NCBI GenBank assembly: GCA_947063675.1
Contig: CAMSTM010000017.1
Coordinates: forward strand, 1 to 36,556
Direction: 5' to 3'
DNA length: 36,556 bases
Origin: an uncultured Lachnospiraceae bacterium
GTDB lineage: Bacteria > Bacillota > Clostridia > Lachnospirales > Lachnospiraceae
This document shows, piece by piece, positions 7,231 through 15,596 of this stretch; positions within the stretch are counted from its first letter, which is position 1; the number at the start of each line of letters is the position of its first letter. A model generated the notes under the pieces. The model was not told the DNA's origin. It ran no database searches and worked only from the letters and a program-made list of their open reading frames with translations. The translations under genes and the position numbers were made by a program.

Positions 7231-7251
7231 AATTTCCAGAATATGGAAATT
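7231..7251. promoter_or_regulatory. Perfect dyad AATTTCCA-N5-TGGAAATT
   Basis: A 21-nt inverted repeat with 8-bp perfect arms sits just after the predicted transcription start of the IbrA-like gene. It is a candidate repressor operator; no regulator gene is adjacent. Confidence 0.55.
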
Positions 7252-7321
7252 TTACGGTAAGCGGGCTTGCAGGGCAGAGCGGCGCCTGATTGCGGCGGTA
7301 TCATTGGAAGGGTGATGCGTA

Positions 7322-8653
7322 TTGAAAAGAGAGTATGTGAAGCAAAATGTCTACGACGCTTTTATTGAGCGTCTGCATTTTATTTTTCAGGAATTTAATA
7401 ACATTTATGTGTCCTTTTCCGGCGGAAAGGACAGCGGGCTTTTGCTGAATATGGTGCTTGACTTTCGGAGGAAATATTATCCTGACAGGATAATAGGCGT
7501 TTTCCACCAGGATTTTGAAGCGCAGTACACGGTGACGAGCGAGTATGTGGAGAGAACTTTTGAGAGGATAAAGGATGAGGTGGAGCCTTACTGGGTGTGC
7601 CTTCCCATGGCCACAAGGACGGCGCTTAGCAGCTATGAGATGTACTGGTATCCCTGGGACGATACGAAAAAAGAGGTCTGGGTAAGGCCCATGCCGGAAA
7701 AGGAATATGTTATCAATCTGGAAAATAATCCCATTACCACTTACCATTACCGGATGCATCAGGAGGACCTTGCAAAGCAGTTTGGACGCTGGTATCGCGC
7801 AATCCACGGCAGCAAAAAGACGGTCTGCCTTCTTGGAATGCGCGCGGACGAATCTCTGCAGCGGTACAGCGGATTTTTAAATAAAAAGTACGGATATGAG
7901 GGGGAATGCTGGATTACCAATCAGTTTAAGGGCGTCTATTGTGCGTCGCCTTTATATGACTGGTCGTCAGGGGATATCTGGCATGCAAATTATCTGTTTG
8001 GCTATGATTATAATTATTTATACGATTTGTATTATATGGCGGGGCTTAAGGTTTCACAGATGCGGGTGGCCTCTCCCTTCAACGATTATTCCAAAGACGC
8101 TCTGAACCTTTACCGTGTGATTGACCCGGAAATCTGGGCAAAGCTGGTGGGAAGGGTACAGGGTGCGAACTTCGCCTGTATTTACGGTAAGACGAAAGCC
8201 ATGGGCTACCGCAATATCACGCTTCCCGAGGGGCATACATGGAAATCCTTCACTCTTTTTTTGCTGGAAACGCTTCCGGCGAGGCTCCGCAACAATTATG
8301 TGAAAAAATTTAAAACCTCCATTGAATTCTGGCATAAAACCGGCGGAGGGTTGGACGAGGAATCCATCACAGAACTGGAGCGGCACGGGTATCAAATCAA
8401 AAGAAACGGCGTTTCCAATTATACCCTGAGCAAGAAAACAAGAATTATTTTTCTTGGGGATATCCCCGACGACACTGACGATATTAAGTCGACAAAAGAC
8501 ATTCCAAGCTGGAAAAGGATGTGCTATTGTATCCTGAAAAACGACCATATCTGCCGTTTTATGGGGTTTGGGATGAGCAAGGAACAGAAAAAGCGGATTG
8601 ATGTTATCAGAAAAGAGTACAAAAGCGTAGAGGAGATGGAATATGGAGTATAA
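7322..8653 (+). CDS. ibrA: IbrA-like PP-loop (PAPS reductase family) protein with DUF3440
   Basis: The N-terminus has the PP-loop of the ATP pyrophosphatase / phosphoadenosine phosphosulfate reductase superfamily, SFSGGKDSG at residues 31-39. The middle contains the GMRADESLQR segment and the C-terminal two thirds resemble DUF3440. The combination is that of IbrA, a partner of IbrB reported as a regulator of prophage-encoded immunoglobulin-binding genes in E. coli; its biochemical activity is not established. The length of 443 residues is usual. It starts at TTG 7322 with GGAAGGG upstream; the nearby ATG is out of frame. It overlaps the IbrB-like gene by 11 bases, a pairing conserved in this family. 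Confidence 0.85.
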   Translation: MKREYVKQNVYDAFIERLHFIFQEFNNIYVSFSGGKDSGLLLNMVLDFRRKYYPDRIIGVFHQDFEAQYTVTSEYVERTFERIKDEVEPYWVCLPMATRTALSSYEMYWYPWDDTKKEVWVRPMPEKEYVINLENNPITTYHYRMHQEDLAKQFGRWYRAIHGSKKTVCLLGMRADESLQRYSGFLNKKYGYEGECWITNQFKGVYCASPLYDWSSGDIWHANYLFGYDYNYLYDLYYMAGLKVSQMRVASPFNDYSKDALNLYRVIDPEIWAKLVGRVQGANFACIYGKTKAMGYRNITLPEGHTWKSFTLFLLETLPARLRNNYVKKFKTSIEFWHKTGGGLDEESITELERHGYQIKRNGVSNYTLSKKTRIIFLGDIPDDTDDIKSTKDIPSWKRMCYCILKNDHICRFMGFGMSKEQKKRIDVIRKEYKSVEEMEYGV

Positions 8654-9170
8654 GAGTCCGGTTTACCAGGTGATTCCGGTTCCTATTGAAAAAATACAGC
8701 CGAATACCTATAATCCGAATACGGTGGCGCCGCCGGAGATGAAGCTGCTCTATGAGAGCATTAAAATTGACGGTTACACAATGCCCATTGTGTGCTATTA
8801 TAATAAGGAAAGCGATACTTATATTATCGTGGACGGTTTTCACCGTTACAGAATCATGAAAGAAAACGCCGATATTTATGAGAGGGAAAAGGGGATGCTC
8901 CCTGTGTCGGTGATTAACAAGTCAATTGACCAGAGAATGGCAAGCACGATTCGTCACAACAGGGCAAGGGGAAGCCATGATGTGGATTTGATGAGCAATA
9001 TTGTAAAAGAGCTTCATGAGCTGGGAAGGTCGGACGCGTGGATATCCAGACATCTTGGCATGGACAGGGACGAAATTCTGCGTCTGAAGCAAATCACCGG
9101 CCTTGCGTCGCTTTTTAAGGATATTAAATTCGGCGACGCATGGCGTCCGGTGGAGGAGGAAGGCGAATGA
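8643..9170 (+). CDS. ibrB: IbrB-like ParB/sulfiredoxin-fold nuclease-domain protein
   Basis: This is a 175-residue protein with a ParB N-terminal-type domain: [14 protein letters not shown], the [13 protein letters not shown] strand-helix region and the signature VDGFHRYRI (residues 63-71). A C-terminal helix-rich segment ([12 protein letters not shown]) resembles the ParB DNA-binding part. It overlaps ibrA upstream and ends in ATGA shared with the endonuclease IV gene, so the three are translationally coupled. IbrA plus IbrB resembles the DndC (PP-loop) plus DndB (ParB-like) arrangement of DNA phosphorothioation loci. That parallel is my inference and no DndA/D/E genes are present. Confidence 0.85.
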   Translation: MEYKSPVYQVIPVPIEKIQPNTYNPNTVAPPEMKLLYESIKIDGYTMPIVCYYNKESDTYIIVDGFHRYRIMKENADIYEREKGMLPVSVINKSIDQRMASTIRHNRARGSHDVDLMSNIVKELHELGRSDAWISRHLGMDRDEILRLKQITGLASLFKDIKFGDAWRPVEEEGE

Positions 9171-9997
9171 TAATCGGGACACATATGTCTATTGCGGACG
9201 GGATTGCCCGGACGGCGGAAAATGTGGTGTGGATGGAGGCAAATACCATGCAGATTTTCAGCCGCAATCCCAGAGGCTCAGGCTATCGAACCTACAGTAA
9301 TGAGGAAATAAACAAATTTCAGAAAATAAGAAAGGAAAACGGCTTCGGCCCCCTTCTGGCCCATGCGCCTTACACCATGAACCTTGCCAGCCCGAAAGAG
9401 AAGGTGTATGAGTTTGCATGTATGGTGATTAAAGAGGATATCGCCAGGATGGACGCCCTTGGCATAGAGTATATTGTATTCCATCCGGGAAGCCATACAG
9501 GAATCGGGGCGCAGGAAGGAATAAAGAACATCATTGCCGGTTTGAATCAGGCGATTACAGGGCAGGAGAATATTACAGTGCTTCTGGAAACCATGTCGGG
9601 AAAGGGGACGGAAATCGGAAGGAGTTTTGAGGAGCTTAAGGCGATTTATGACGGCATGGCGCATCCCGAGAGGGTAGGCGTATGTCTGGATACCTGCCAT
9701 GTGTTTTCGGCAGGCTATGATATTGTTCATGACCTTGATGGTGTCCTTGCGGAGTTTGACCGCATTTTAGGGCTTTCTCTGCTGCGGGCGGTTCATTTAA
9801 ATGACAGCCTTACGCCCTTTGGGGCGAATAAGGACCGCCATGCAATAATCGGCGGCGGGGAAATTGGTCTGGACGCATTGCTTTCCGTGATGAAGCATCC
9901 GCTTCTTGGGGAGCTGCCTTTTTATCTGGAAACGCCTCTGGACGATGCGGGGCATAAGGAGGAAATCAGGAAGCTGAGGGAACTGGCCGGAAGCTGA
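9167..9997 (+). CDS. nfo: Endonuclease IV (AP endonuclease, AP_endonuc_2 family)
   Basis: This metal-dependent enzyme cuts the backbone 5' of abasic sites in base excision repair. The frame is open to 9140, but ATG 9167 gives the canonical N-terminus IIGTHMSI and an ATGA overlap with ibrB, for 276 residues. Zinc-ligand motifs are visible: [59 protein letters not shown] and FYLETP. Coupling to IbrA/IbrB is unusual, since nfo is normally a stand-alone repair gene. Confidence 0.94.
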   Translation: MIIGTHMSIADGIARTAENVVWMEANTMQIFSRNPRGSGYRTYSNEEINKFQKIRKENGFGPLLAHAPYTMNLASPKEKVYEFACMVIKEDIARMDALGIEYIVFHPGSHTGIGAQEGIKNIIAGLNQAITGQENITVLLETMSGKGTEIGRSFEELKAIYDGMAHPERVGVCLDTCHVFSAGYDIVHDLDGVLAEFDRILGLSLLRAVHLNDSLTPFGANKDRHAIIGGGEIGLDALLSVMKHPLLGELPFYLETPLDDAGHKEEIRKLRELAGS

Positions 9998-10082
9998 CGG
10001 AGACGGAAAAGCGCTGCGGCGGTTGCGGAATCTGGCCGGAAACGGAAGAAGACGCAGGTCGGCGACGATATCAGGAGGATTT

Positions 10083-11435
10083 ATGAAAAAGGATTTGACC
10101 GAAGGGAACGTGATGGGCACGATGCTGCGGTTCGCCGGGCCCATGATACTGGGGAATCTGTTACAGCAGTGCTATAACATTGCGGATACTCTGATTGTGG
10201 GACGGTATCTGGGGCCGGATGCGCTTGCGGCGGTGGGAAGCGCCTACACGCTGATGACATTTTTGACATCAATACTGATTGGACTTTGTATGGGAAGCGG
10301 AGCCGTGGTTTCATTTTATTACGGGAAAAAAGAGGAGTTGCAGATGAAAAAGAGTATGCTGGCCTCTTTTTTATTTATTTCCGCCGTGACACTTGCCCTG
10401 AACGGGCTTGTGTTTCTGACAATCCATCCCATTTTGCATCTTTTACAGGTGCCGGAGAGCATTTATGATTTGATGCATGAATATGTGTTTATGATTTTCT
10501 TCGGCATTGTGTTCGTGTTCCTCTATAATTATTTTGCCTATCTTCTGCGCGCCCTGGGCAATTCCGTAGTTCCGCTTTATTTTCTCGGGGCGGCGGCGGC
10601 GCTTAATATTGTTCTGGATGTGCTTTTCGTGATGGGATTTCAGATGGGAGCAGGGGGAGCGGCTCTTGCAACCGTGATTGCCCAGGCGGTATCAGGGCTT
10701 GGAATCGGCATTTATACCTGGCTTCGGGAACCGGCGCTGCGCCCGGGGCGGGAGCATTTTGCCATTGACAGAAAAACCTCGAAAGAAGTGATGCGCAACT
10801 CGGTTGCCGCCTGTCTCCAGCAGTCGGTGATGAATTTCGGGATTCTGATGATACAGGGACTGGTAAACAGCTTCGGCACCGTTGTGATGGCGGCCTTTGC
10901 TGCGGCGGTTAAGATTGATTCCTTTGCCTATATGCCGGCTCAGGAATTCGGCAACGCGTATTCCCTGTTTATTTCCCAGAATCACGGAGCCGGAAAGGAC
11001 GGGAGAATCCGGGAGGGGACGCTGAGGGCGGCGGCGGTTTCCGCTTCCTTCTGCTTTGTGATTTCCGCAGGGATTTTTGTGCTGGCGCCATATCTTATGC
11101 GGATTTTTGTGGACGCCGGGGAGCGGGAAATCATAAGAACCGGCGTGCAGTATCTGCGGATTGAAGGGGCTTTTTACTGCGGAATCGGGCTTTTGTTCCT
11201 TTTATACGGATTTTACCGGGGGGTGGAAAAGCCGGAAATGTCGCTGGTGCTTACCGTCATTTCCCTTGGAACGAGAGTGCTTCTCGCCTATATGCTTTCC
11301 CCTGTTTCATGGATTGGCGTTCTGGGTATCTGGTGGGCGATTCCCATCGGGTGGTTTCTGGCGGACGCTGTGGGGATTGCGTACATGAGGAGGATTGGAG
11401 GGTATCGGATTTTGGGGAAGGACAGAGCAGTGTGA
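10083..11435 (+). CDS. MATE-family efflux transporter
   Basis: This is a cation-coupled multidrug/toxin exporter of the MATE family with about twelve membrane helices over 450 residues. The N-terminus MKKDLTEGNV and the following MLRFAGPMILGNLLQQCYNIADTLIVGR are typical, as is the second-half repeat starting at SKEVMRNSVAACLQQS. I choose ATG 10083 over the ORF-track start because it has CAGGAGGATTT directly upstream. It follows nfo by 85 bases in the same direction and may be cotranscribed. Substrate unknown. Confidence 0.9.
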   Translation: MKKDLTEGNVMGTMLRFAGPMILGNLLQQCYNIADTLIVGRYLGPDALAAVGSAYTLMTFLTSILIGLCMGSGAVVSFYYGKKEELQMKKSMLASFLFISAVTLALNGLVFLTIHPILHLLQVPESIYDLMHEYVFMIFFGIVFVFLYNYFAYLLRALGNSVVPLYFLGAAAALNIVLDVLFVMGFQMGAGGAALATVIAQAVSGLGIGIYTWLREPALRPGREHFAIDRKTSKEVMRNSVAACLQQSVMNFGILMIQGLVNSFGTVVMAAFAAAVKIDSFAYMPAQEFGNAYSLFISQNHGAGKDGRIREGTLRAAAVSASFCFVISAGIFVLAPYLMRIFVDAGEREIIRTGVQYLRIEGAFYCGIGLLFLLYGFYRGVEKPEMSLVLTVISLGTRVLLAYMLSPVSWIGVLGIWWAIPIGWFLADAVGIAYMRRIGGYRILGKDRAV

Positions 11436-11445
11436 GAGTACGGTG

Positions 11446-11474
11446 TTTACTTTTACGTTTGTTTCGGGTACAAT
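11446..11474 (+). promoter_or_regulatory. Sigma-A promoter of the PARIS-like island
   Basis: TTTACT, exactly 17 nt, TACAAT, placed 11 bases after the MATE stop and 47 bases before the ATPase start. This marks an independent transcription unit beginning here. Confidence 0.65.
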
Positions 11475-11520
11475 ATTATAATAAAAGCATTGATAAAAAA
11501 TCAGGGCGCAGGGAAAAAAC

Positions 11521-12795
11521 ATGAAGCATATTGAAATAAAAGGATTATTTAACAGATTTAATTACAGTTTTGATTTTGGCGGGCAGGAGATACAGATGCT
11601 GACCGGACCGAACGGGTTTGGAAAATCTACTATTTTAAGATGCATAAAGGCTTTTTCGGACAGCGATTTGCGGTATTTTTTTACGCTGCCCTTTAAGAGT
11701 ATCAGGATAGGGAATTCTGAAATAAAAGAAGAGGTTTTGATAGAGAAAAATGCCCAAAAGCAGCTGTTAATAAATGGAAAATATATCACAGAAAAAATCA
11801 TGCTGGAATATAAAAGTCCGTATCCCAGAAACGGCGTTGATGGAAGAATTGATTATATGGCAAAGATATGGGATGAATCCGAACAGAATACTTCCGATTT
11901 GGGGCAACTCGGTAAAAGTGATTATAAAAAGATACTTATAACAATGAAAGATATTGTTGGCGATGTTTTTTTCATAGAAGAACAGAGATTGATTCAAAGG
12001 AAGCAAAATGAAAAAAACAGTTTCTATTTTGATGCGAAAGGAGTGCTCAGAACAGAAAAAAACAGCGGGGACTGGGAGAGTATCATAGAACTCATACCGG
12101 GAAAAATTAAAGGGTATCTGGACACCGTTGCAGGAGAGTATGCCAATAAAGCGAATTCTCTGGACGCCACATACCCGCAGAGGCTTTTTGACGACAGCGA
12201 CGACAGCTTTTCGGAGGAAGAATATAAACGTCAGCGGGAGCTTATGAACGAAAAACTGGATAAGCTCAAAAAATATGAAATTTCCCAGTTCAGAAAAATG
12301 GAGGCGCAATATAAAGCAAAGTACGAGAAGGCTCTGAAAATTTATTTTGAAGATTTTAATGAAAAATATAAAACTTATGAGCAGTTGATTGAAAAGTTGG
12401 ACATGTTTACAGACATGGTCAACAAAAGAATTTACTTTGATGAAATCAGAATTGATAAGGATAAGGGCTGCGTAGTGGTCGATAAAGAGAACGAGAAGGA
12501 TGTTCTGGATTTAAATAAGCTCTCTTCCGGGGAAAAAGAGATTATCGTTTTATTTTATAAGCTGATTTTTGAAGTAAAAGAGGGTACGATGCTGCTTCTG
12601 GACGAACCGGAAATATCGCTTCATGTCGCGTGGCAGAGAATGTTTGCGGAGGATATGTATACAATAGCCAAAAAACGCGGAATAAGGATACTGGCGGCAA
12701 CGCATGCACCGATGATTATCAACGGACACAGGGATGTACAGATAGATTTGGGAGAATTATATGGGAGAGCTTGCAAAAGACTCAATCAGGCGTGA
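11521..12795 (+). CDS. ariA: AAA ATPase, AriA-like component of a PARIS-type phage-defence system
   Basis: This is a 424-residue ABC-type AAA (AAA_15/OLD-like) ATPase. Visible are Walker A GPNGFGKST (29-37), a charged coiled region (about 225-300), the signature LSSGEKE (334-340), Walker B MLLLDEPE (357-364) and the H-loop AATHAP (392-397). The next gene encodes a DUF4435 TOPRIM protein and overlaps it by 35 bases. This is the AriA/AriB arrangement of PARIS, in which the ATPase senses phage anti-restriction proteins such as Ocr and releases the AriB nuclease. Its AT-rich codon use differs from the neighbouring GC-richer genes and suggests acquisition by transfer. A different ATPase/DUF4435 defence type remains possible. 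Confidence 0.75.
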   Translation: MKHIEIKGLFNRFNYSFDFGGQEIQMLTGPNGFGKSTILRCIKAFSDSDLRYFFTLPFKSIRIGNSEIKEEVLIEKNAQKQLLINGKYITEKIMLEYKSPYPRNGVDGRIDYMAKIWDESEQNTSDLGQLGKSDYKKILITMKDIVGDVFFIEEQRLIQRKQNEKNSFYFDAKGVLRTEKNSGDWESIIELIPGKIKGYLDTVAGEYANKANSLDATYPQRLFDDSDDSFSEEEYKRQRELMNEKLDKLKKYEISQFRKMEAQYKAKYEKALKIYFEDFNEKYKTYEQLIEKLDMFTDMVNKRIYFDEIRIDKDKGCVVVDKENEKDVLDLNKLSSGEKEIIVLFYKLIFEVKEGTMLLLDEPEISLHVAWQRMFAEDMYTIAKKRGIRILAATHAPMIINGHRDVQIDLGELYGRACKRLNQA

Positions 12796-13597
12796 ACTGG
12801 AAGATGCCGTATGTTATGATATTGATAACATGAGACTTCTTCTTGCGGAGGATTTCAGGCATACAAAAGGATTTGTCTTTCTGGAAGGGCCGGACGACGT
12901 TAAATTTTTCAGGAGACAATTATCAGATGTGGCAATAGGGATTGAGTATTATGGAACCGGCGGAAAGCACGGAATAGAAAAAGCTCTTGCAGACGAGAGC
13001 ATGAAAGATGACAGGGTAATAGGAATATGTGACAGAGATTATTCAGAGGAACAGGCGGACAGAATATTTTATTGTGACAAATGCTGTCTGGAGCTGATGG
13101 TGATAAGCGAAAACGAGGTGTGGCATAAATTTTGTGATTTATATTATAATGGAGAGGAAGATTATGCATCTGTTCTGGCAGGAATATTGCGACAGCTTGC
13201 GCCTGTCAGTATGCTAAGAAAAGAGAATGCACAGAAAAATGCGGGAATAGAGGAGGTTGATTTCCGCAAATTGAAGCTTGGAAAATATTTGGATGTACAT
13301 AATATTGACATTTGTCAGGCATTTACTGACTGCGGCTGGAAAGGGTATTATGAGCATTGTCTGCGGCTGGCAGCAAATTTGACGGATGCAGAATTATATG
13401 AGTATACAAATGGACACGATTTATGCAAAATTTTAGGGATGATATGCGAAGGCGGAAAAGGACCTTTAGGGGAGAAGAAGGTAAGAGATATTCTATATAA
13501 AAAATATGAAAGAAGAAATTTTGTGAAAACTGATTTGTATAATGACTTAAAACAATATCAGAATCAGGAAAGCCGGACGTGGAAATATGTAGACTAA
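12761..13597 (+). CDS. ariB: DUF4435 TOPRIM nuclease, AriB-like toxin of a PARIS-type system
   Basis: The 278-residue protein has TOPRIM-like acidic motifs: E42 in VFLEGPDDVKFF, the D91/D93 pair in GICDRDYSEE and E111 in CCLELMVISE. This is the DUF4435 pattern. In characterised PARIS the AriB subunit is held by AriA and, on release, cuts host tRNA-Lys to abort infection. The start ATG 12761 lies within ariA with GGGAG upstream, so translation is coupled and stoichiometry probably controlled. The C-terminal half (about 130-278) is helix-rich and has no motif I recognise. Nuclease activity and tRNA target are inferred from family knowledge. Confidence 0.75.
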   Translation: MGELAKDSIRRELEDAVCYDIDNMRLLLAEDFRHTKGFVFLEGPDDVKFFRRQLSDVAIGIEYYGTGGKHGIEKALADESMKDDRVIGICDRDYSEEQADRIFYCDKCCLELMVISENEVWHKFCDLYYNGEEDYASVLAGILRQLAPVSMLRKENAQKNAGIEEVDFRKLKLGKYLDVHNIDICQAFTDCGWKGYYEHCLRLAANLTDAELYEYTNGHDLCKILGMICEGGKGPLGEKKVRDILYKKYERRNFVKTDLYNDLKQYQNQESRTWKYVD

Positions 13598-13627
13598 GAT
13601 GAAGGCCTGGCCGATTGGGAGAAGAGA

Positions 13628-14005
13628 ATGCTTCTGAATAAAAATATTGTATTTGAAATTATTGATACGAATTTTATAGATGATGTAACTGACTGCTGTG
13701 AAGAATCTATTCTGAGGATGGACGAAGACGAGTTGGGCGATTACTTTGAAGAATATGCAGATAAAGCCTGTCTGGAGACCATTTATGACATTAATGTAGA
13801 GGATTATGATGAGGAGGAAAAGGACGGAATCCAGACAGTGGAGGGCTTGCTGGAAATCGCGGCGCTGATTAACGGATATGCAGATTGGGGAGATGAAGCG
13901 GAGTACATCGGAGATGCGGAGGTGATTCTGGGCTTTGCATTTTCTTTTCAGATTGATACACAGACGAATGAAGTCGGTTTTTTTGATATTGCCTGGGAGT
14001 ATTAG
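13628..14005 (+). CDS. Very acidic small protein next to ariAB, unknown function
   Basis: This 125-residue protein is not one I recognise. It has 36 Asp/Glu and only 4 Lys/Arg, net charge about -32, with acidic clusters such as RMDEDELGDYFEEYADK and EDYDEEEKD. The C-terminal third (AEVILGFAFSFQIDTQTNE) looks like beta strands. GGGAGAAGAG precedes the ATG, which lies 30 bases after ariB in the same direction. Size and charge are close to those of phage Ocr, the DNA mimic that triggers PARIS. It could mimic nucleic acid as a regulator or antidote, be an immunity-type protein, or be unrelated cargo. No homology is claimed. Confidence 0.6.
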   Translation: MLLNKNIVFEIIDTNFIDDVTDCCEESILRMDEDELGDYFEEYADKACLETIYDINVEDYDEEEKDGIQTVEGLLEIAALINGYADWGDEAEYIGDAEVILGFAFSFQIDTQTNEVGFFDIAWEY

Positions 14006-14023
14006 CCTGTAACGGAGAAATCT

Positions 14024-14872
14024 ATGATAACCATAACAAAAGATAATTTTTCCATAAAACAAATCTGCGAATCGGGACAGTGCTTCCGGCTGGATAGGAT
14101 TAAAATGCCGGGGGAACAGAGCAACGTTGTAAAAATGGAGGAAGCAGAACGGTATAACCTTATTGCTTTTGGAAAATACCTGGAAATTGCGCAGGAGGGG
14201 AATCGGCTTTCCTTTGACTGCAAGCAGGAGGAATTTGACAGTCTGTGGAAAGGCTATTTTGACCTTGAGGAGGACTACGGGAGAATCATCGCCTCTATTG
14301 ACGGGGAGGATGACTATCTTTTTAAGGCGGCTTCCTATGGAAGCGGAATCCGCATTCTCAGGCAGGATTTATGGGAGATGATAGTATCTTTTATTGTTTC
14401 CCAGCAGAATAATATCAAACGGATAAGGAAATGCATTTCTCTTTTGTGCCGGAGGTATGGAGAGGAAAAGGCGGCGGCTTCGGGAAAACGCTATTATGAT
14501 TTTCCCACGGCAAAGGCTCTTGCCGGGGCGTCTTTTGAGGAGTTATATGCCTGTAATCTGGGCTACCGCAGCCGGTATATCCATGAAACCGCCGTGAGTA
14601 TTGCGGAAGGAGCCGTGGATTTGGAGGCGGTCAGGAAAATGGACTATCTGGCGGCAAAGGCGGAGCTTATGAAGCTTTGCGGTGTGGGAATCAAGGTGGC
14701 GGAATGCATCTGTCTGTTTGCCCTGCATAAGACGGAGGCGTTTCCGGTGGATACGCATATCAGTAAGGTGCTTACGGCGCAGTATCCGTCGGGATTTCCT
14801 TTCGACAGGTACAAAGGTTATGCGGGGACTTTGCAGCAGTATATCTTTTATTATGATTTGATGAACGGGTGA
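14024..14872 (+). CDS. ogg: 8-oxoguanine DNA glycosylase (OGG1 type, HhH-GPD)
   Basis: This is a bifunctional glycosylase/AP lyase removing oxidised guanine from DNA. The protein (282 residues) has the OGG N-terminal domain with SGQCFR (17-22) and the HhH-GPD core: VSFIVSQQNNIKRIRK, the hairpin LCGVGIKVAECICLFAL with the Schiff-base lysine K224, and FPVDTH with catalytic D243. The hairpin is strikingly close to eukaryotic OGG1. It starts 18 bases after the acidic ORF (CGGAGAAA upstream) and its TGA is part of the next gene's ribosome binding site, so it sits inside the island. Whether it serves general repair or the defence cluster is unclear. Confidence 0.9.
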   Translation: MITITKDNFSIKQICESGQCFRLDRIKMPGEQSNVVKMEEAERYNLIAFGKYLEIAQEGNRLSFDCKQEEFDSLWKGYFDLEEDYGRIIASIDGEDDYLFKAASYGSGIRILRQDLWEMIVSFIVSQQNNIKRIRKCISLLCRRYGEEKAAASGKRYYDFPTAKALAGASFEELYACNLGYRSRYIHETAVSIAEGAVDLEAVRKMDYLAAKAELMKLCGVGIKVAECICLFALHKTEAFPVDTHISKVLTAQYPSGFPFDRYKGYAGTLQQYIFYYDLMNG

Positions 14873-14880
14873 GGAGGAAA

Positions 14881-15126
14881 ATGAACCAACTAAAAAATGA
14901 GCCGATTCATGATAAACGAGAGTTGGAGTTTGCGGTATTTTGTATCGAAAATATAGCGCTGGCGCTTGGTGTCAGCCCGGAAAAGGTGTATATTGCGCTG
15001 TCGGAGAACAGCGATATTTTGAACGGATATATTGTTCCGTGTTATGACGCTCTGCATACTCAGGGAAAAGAGTATATTGTAGAGGATATTTTGGCGTTGA
15101 TGGAGAAAAGGGGTGTATCTGTATGA
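14881..15126 (+). CDS. DUF3791 protein, putative antitoxin-like partner
   Basis: An 81-residue protein matching DUF3791: VFCIENIALALGVSPEKVYIAL then the conserved YDALHTQGKEYIVEDI segment. I choose ATG 14881 over the GTG at 14869 because TGAGGAGG lies just before it, overlapping the ogg stop. It ends in ATGA shared with the DUF3990 gene. DUF3791 genes frequently sit beside DUF3990 genes in clostridia, and a toxin-antitoxin relation has been suspected from this pairing. No biochemical role can be read from the sequence. Confidence 0.8.
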   Translation: MNQLKNEPIHDKRELEFAVFCIENIALALGVSPEKVYIALSENSDILNGYIVPCYDALHTQGKEYIVEDILALMEKRGVSV

Positions 15127-15596
15127 CGGTGTATCATGGTTCCAATATTGAAATTATGAAACCGGATATGGCGCATTCCCGTCTGAAACTGGATTTTGGA
15201 AAAGGATTTTATACAACATCTCTTTTGCCTCAGGCGGAAAAATGGGTGGAGCGTTTTCGCCGGGGCGGAGGCGAGGGGATTATAAATATTTATCAATTGG
15301 ATGAAGCTGTATGGACAGAGACGAGGATTCTTTGTTTTGACACTTATTCCGGCGAATGGTTGGATTTTATTACAGCCTGTCGTCAGGGAAAAGACACGTC
15401 AGACTATGATTTGATAATTGGCGGTGTGGCGAATGACAGGGTATTTAATACCTGTGAGTTGTATTTTAAACACTATATAGACAAGGATACAGCGATTGAC
15501 AGGTTAAAATACGAGAAACCAAACCAGCAAATCTGCCTGAAAAACCAGAAAACCATCAACCGGTATCTTCATTTTGAGAGGAGTAAACGTAGATGA
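15123..15596 (+). CDS. DUF3990 protein, putative ADP-ribosyltransferase-fold toxin
   Basis: A 157-residue protein of DUF3990, placed in the ADP-ribosyltransferase superfamily by fold prediction. The N-terminal VYHGSNIEI (H5), the LDFGKGFYTT segment (residues 23-32, Y30) and the late PNQQICL stretch (134-140) match the H-Y-(E/Q) pattern of NAD-binding ART domains. DLIIGGVANDR (96-106) is also typical. It overlaps its upstream and downstream DUF3791 genes by 4 bases each (ATGA), giving strict translational coupling. The likely reading is a NAD-using toxin flanked by two small partners. Target and activity are unknown. Confidence 0.78.
   Translation: MTVYHGSNIEIMKPDMAHSRLKLDFGKGFYTTSLLPQAEKWVERFRRGGGEGIINIYQLDEAVWTETRILCFDTYSGEWLDFITACRQGKDTSDYDLIIGGVANDRVFNTCELYFKHYIDKDTAIDRLKYEKPNQQICLKNQKTINRYLHFERSKRR

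Noticed and set aside
7088-7250. Fluoride riboswitch upstream of the ClC gene
   Set aside because: No crcB-type consensus or pseudoknot sequence could be found on the minus strand.
7322-9170. IbrA/IbrB as a complete Dnd or Ssp phosphorothioation system
   Set aside because: No cysteine desulfurase, DndD/DndE or SspB-E homologues are in the window; only the PP-loop and ParB-like pairing is similar.
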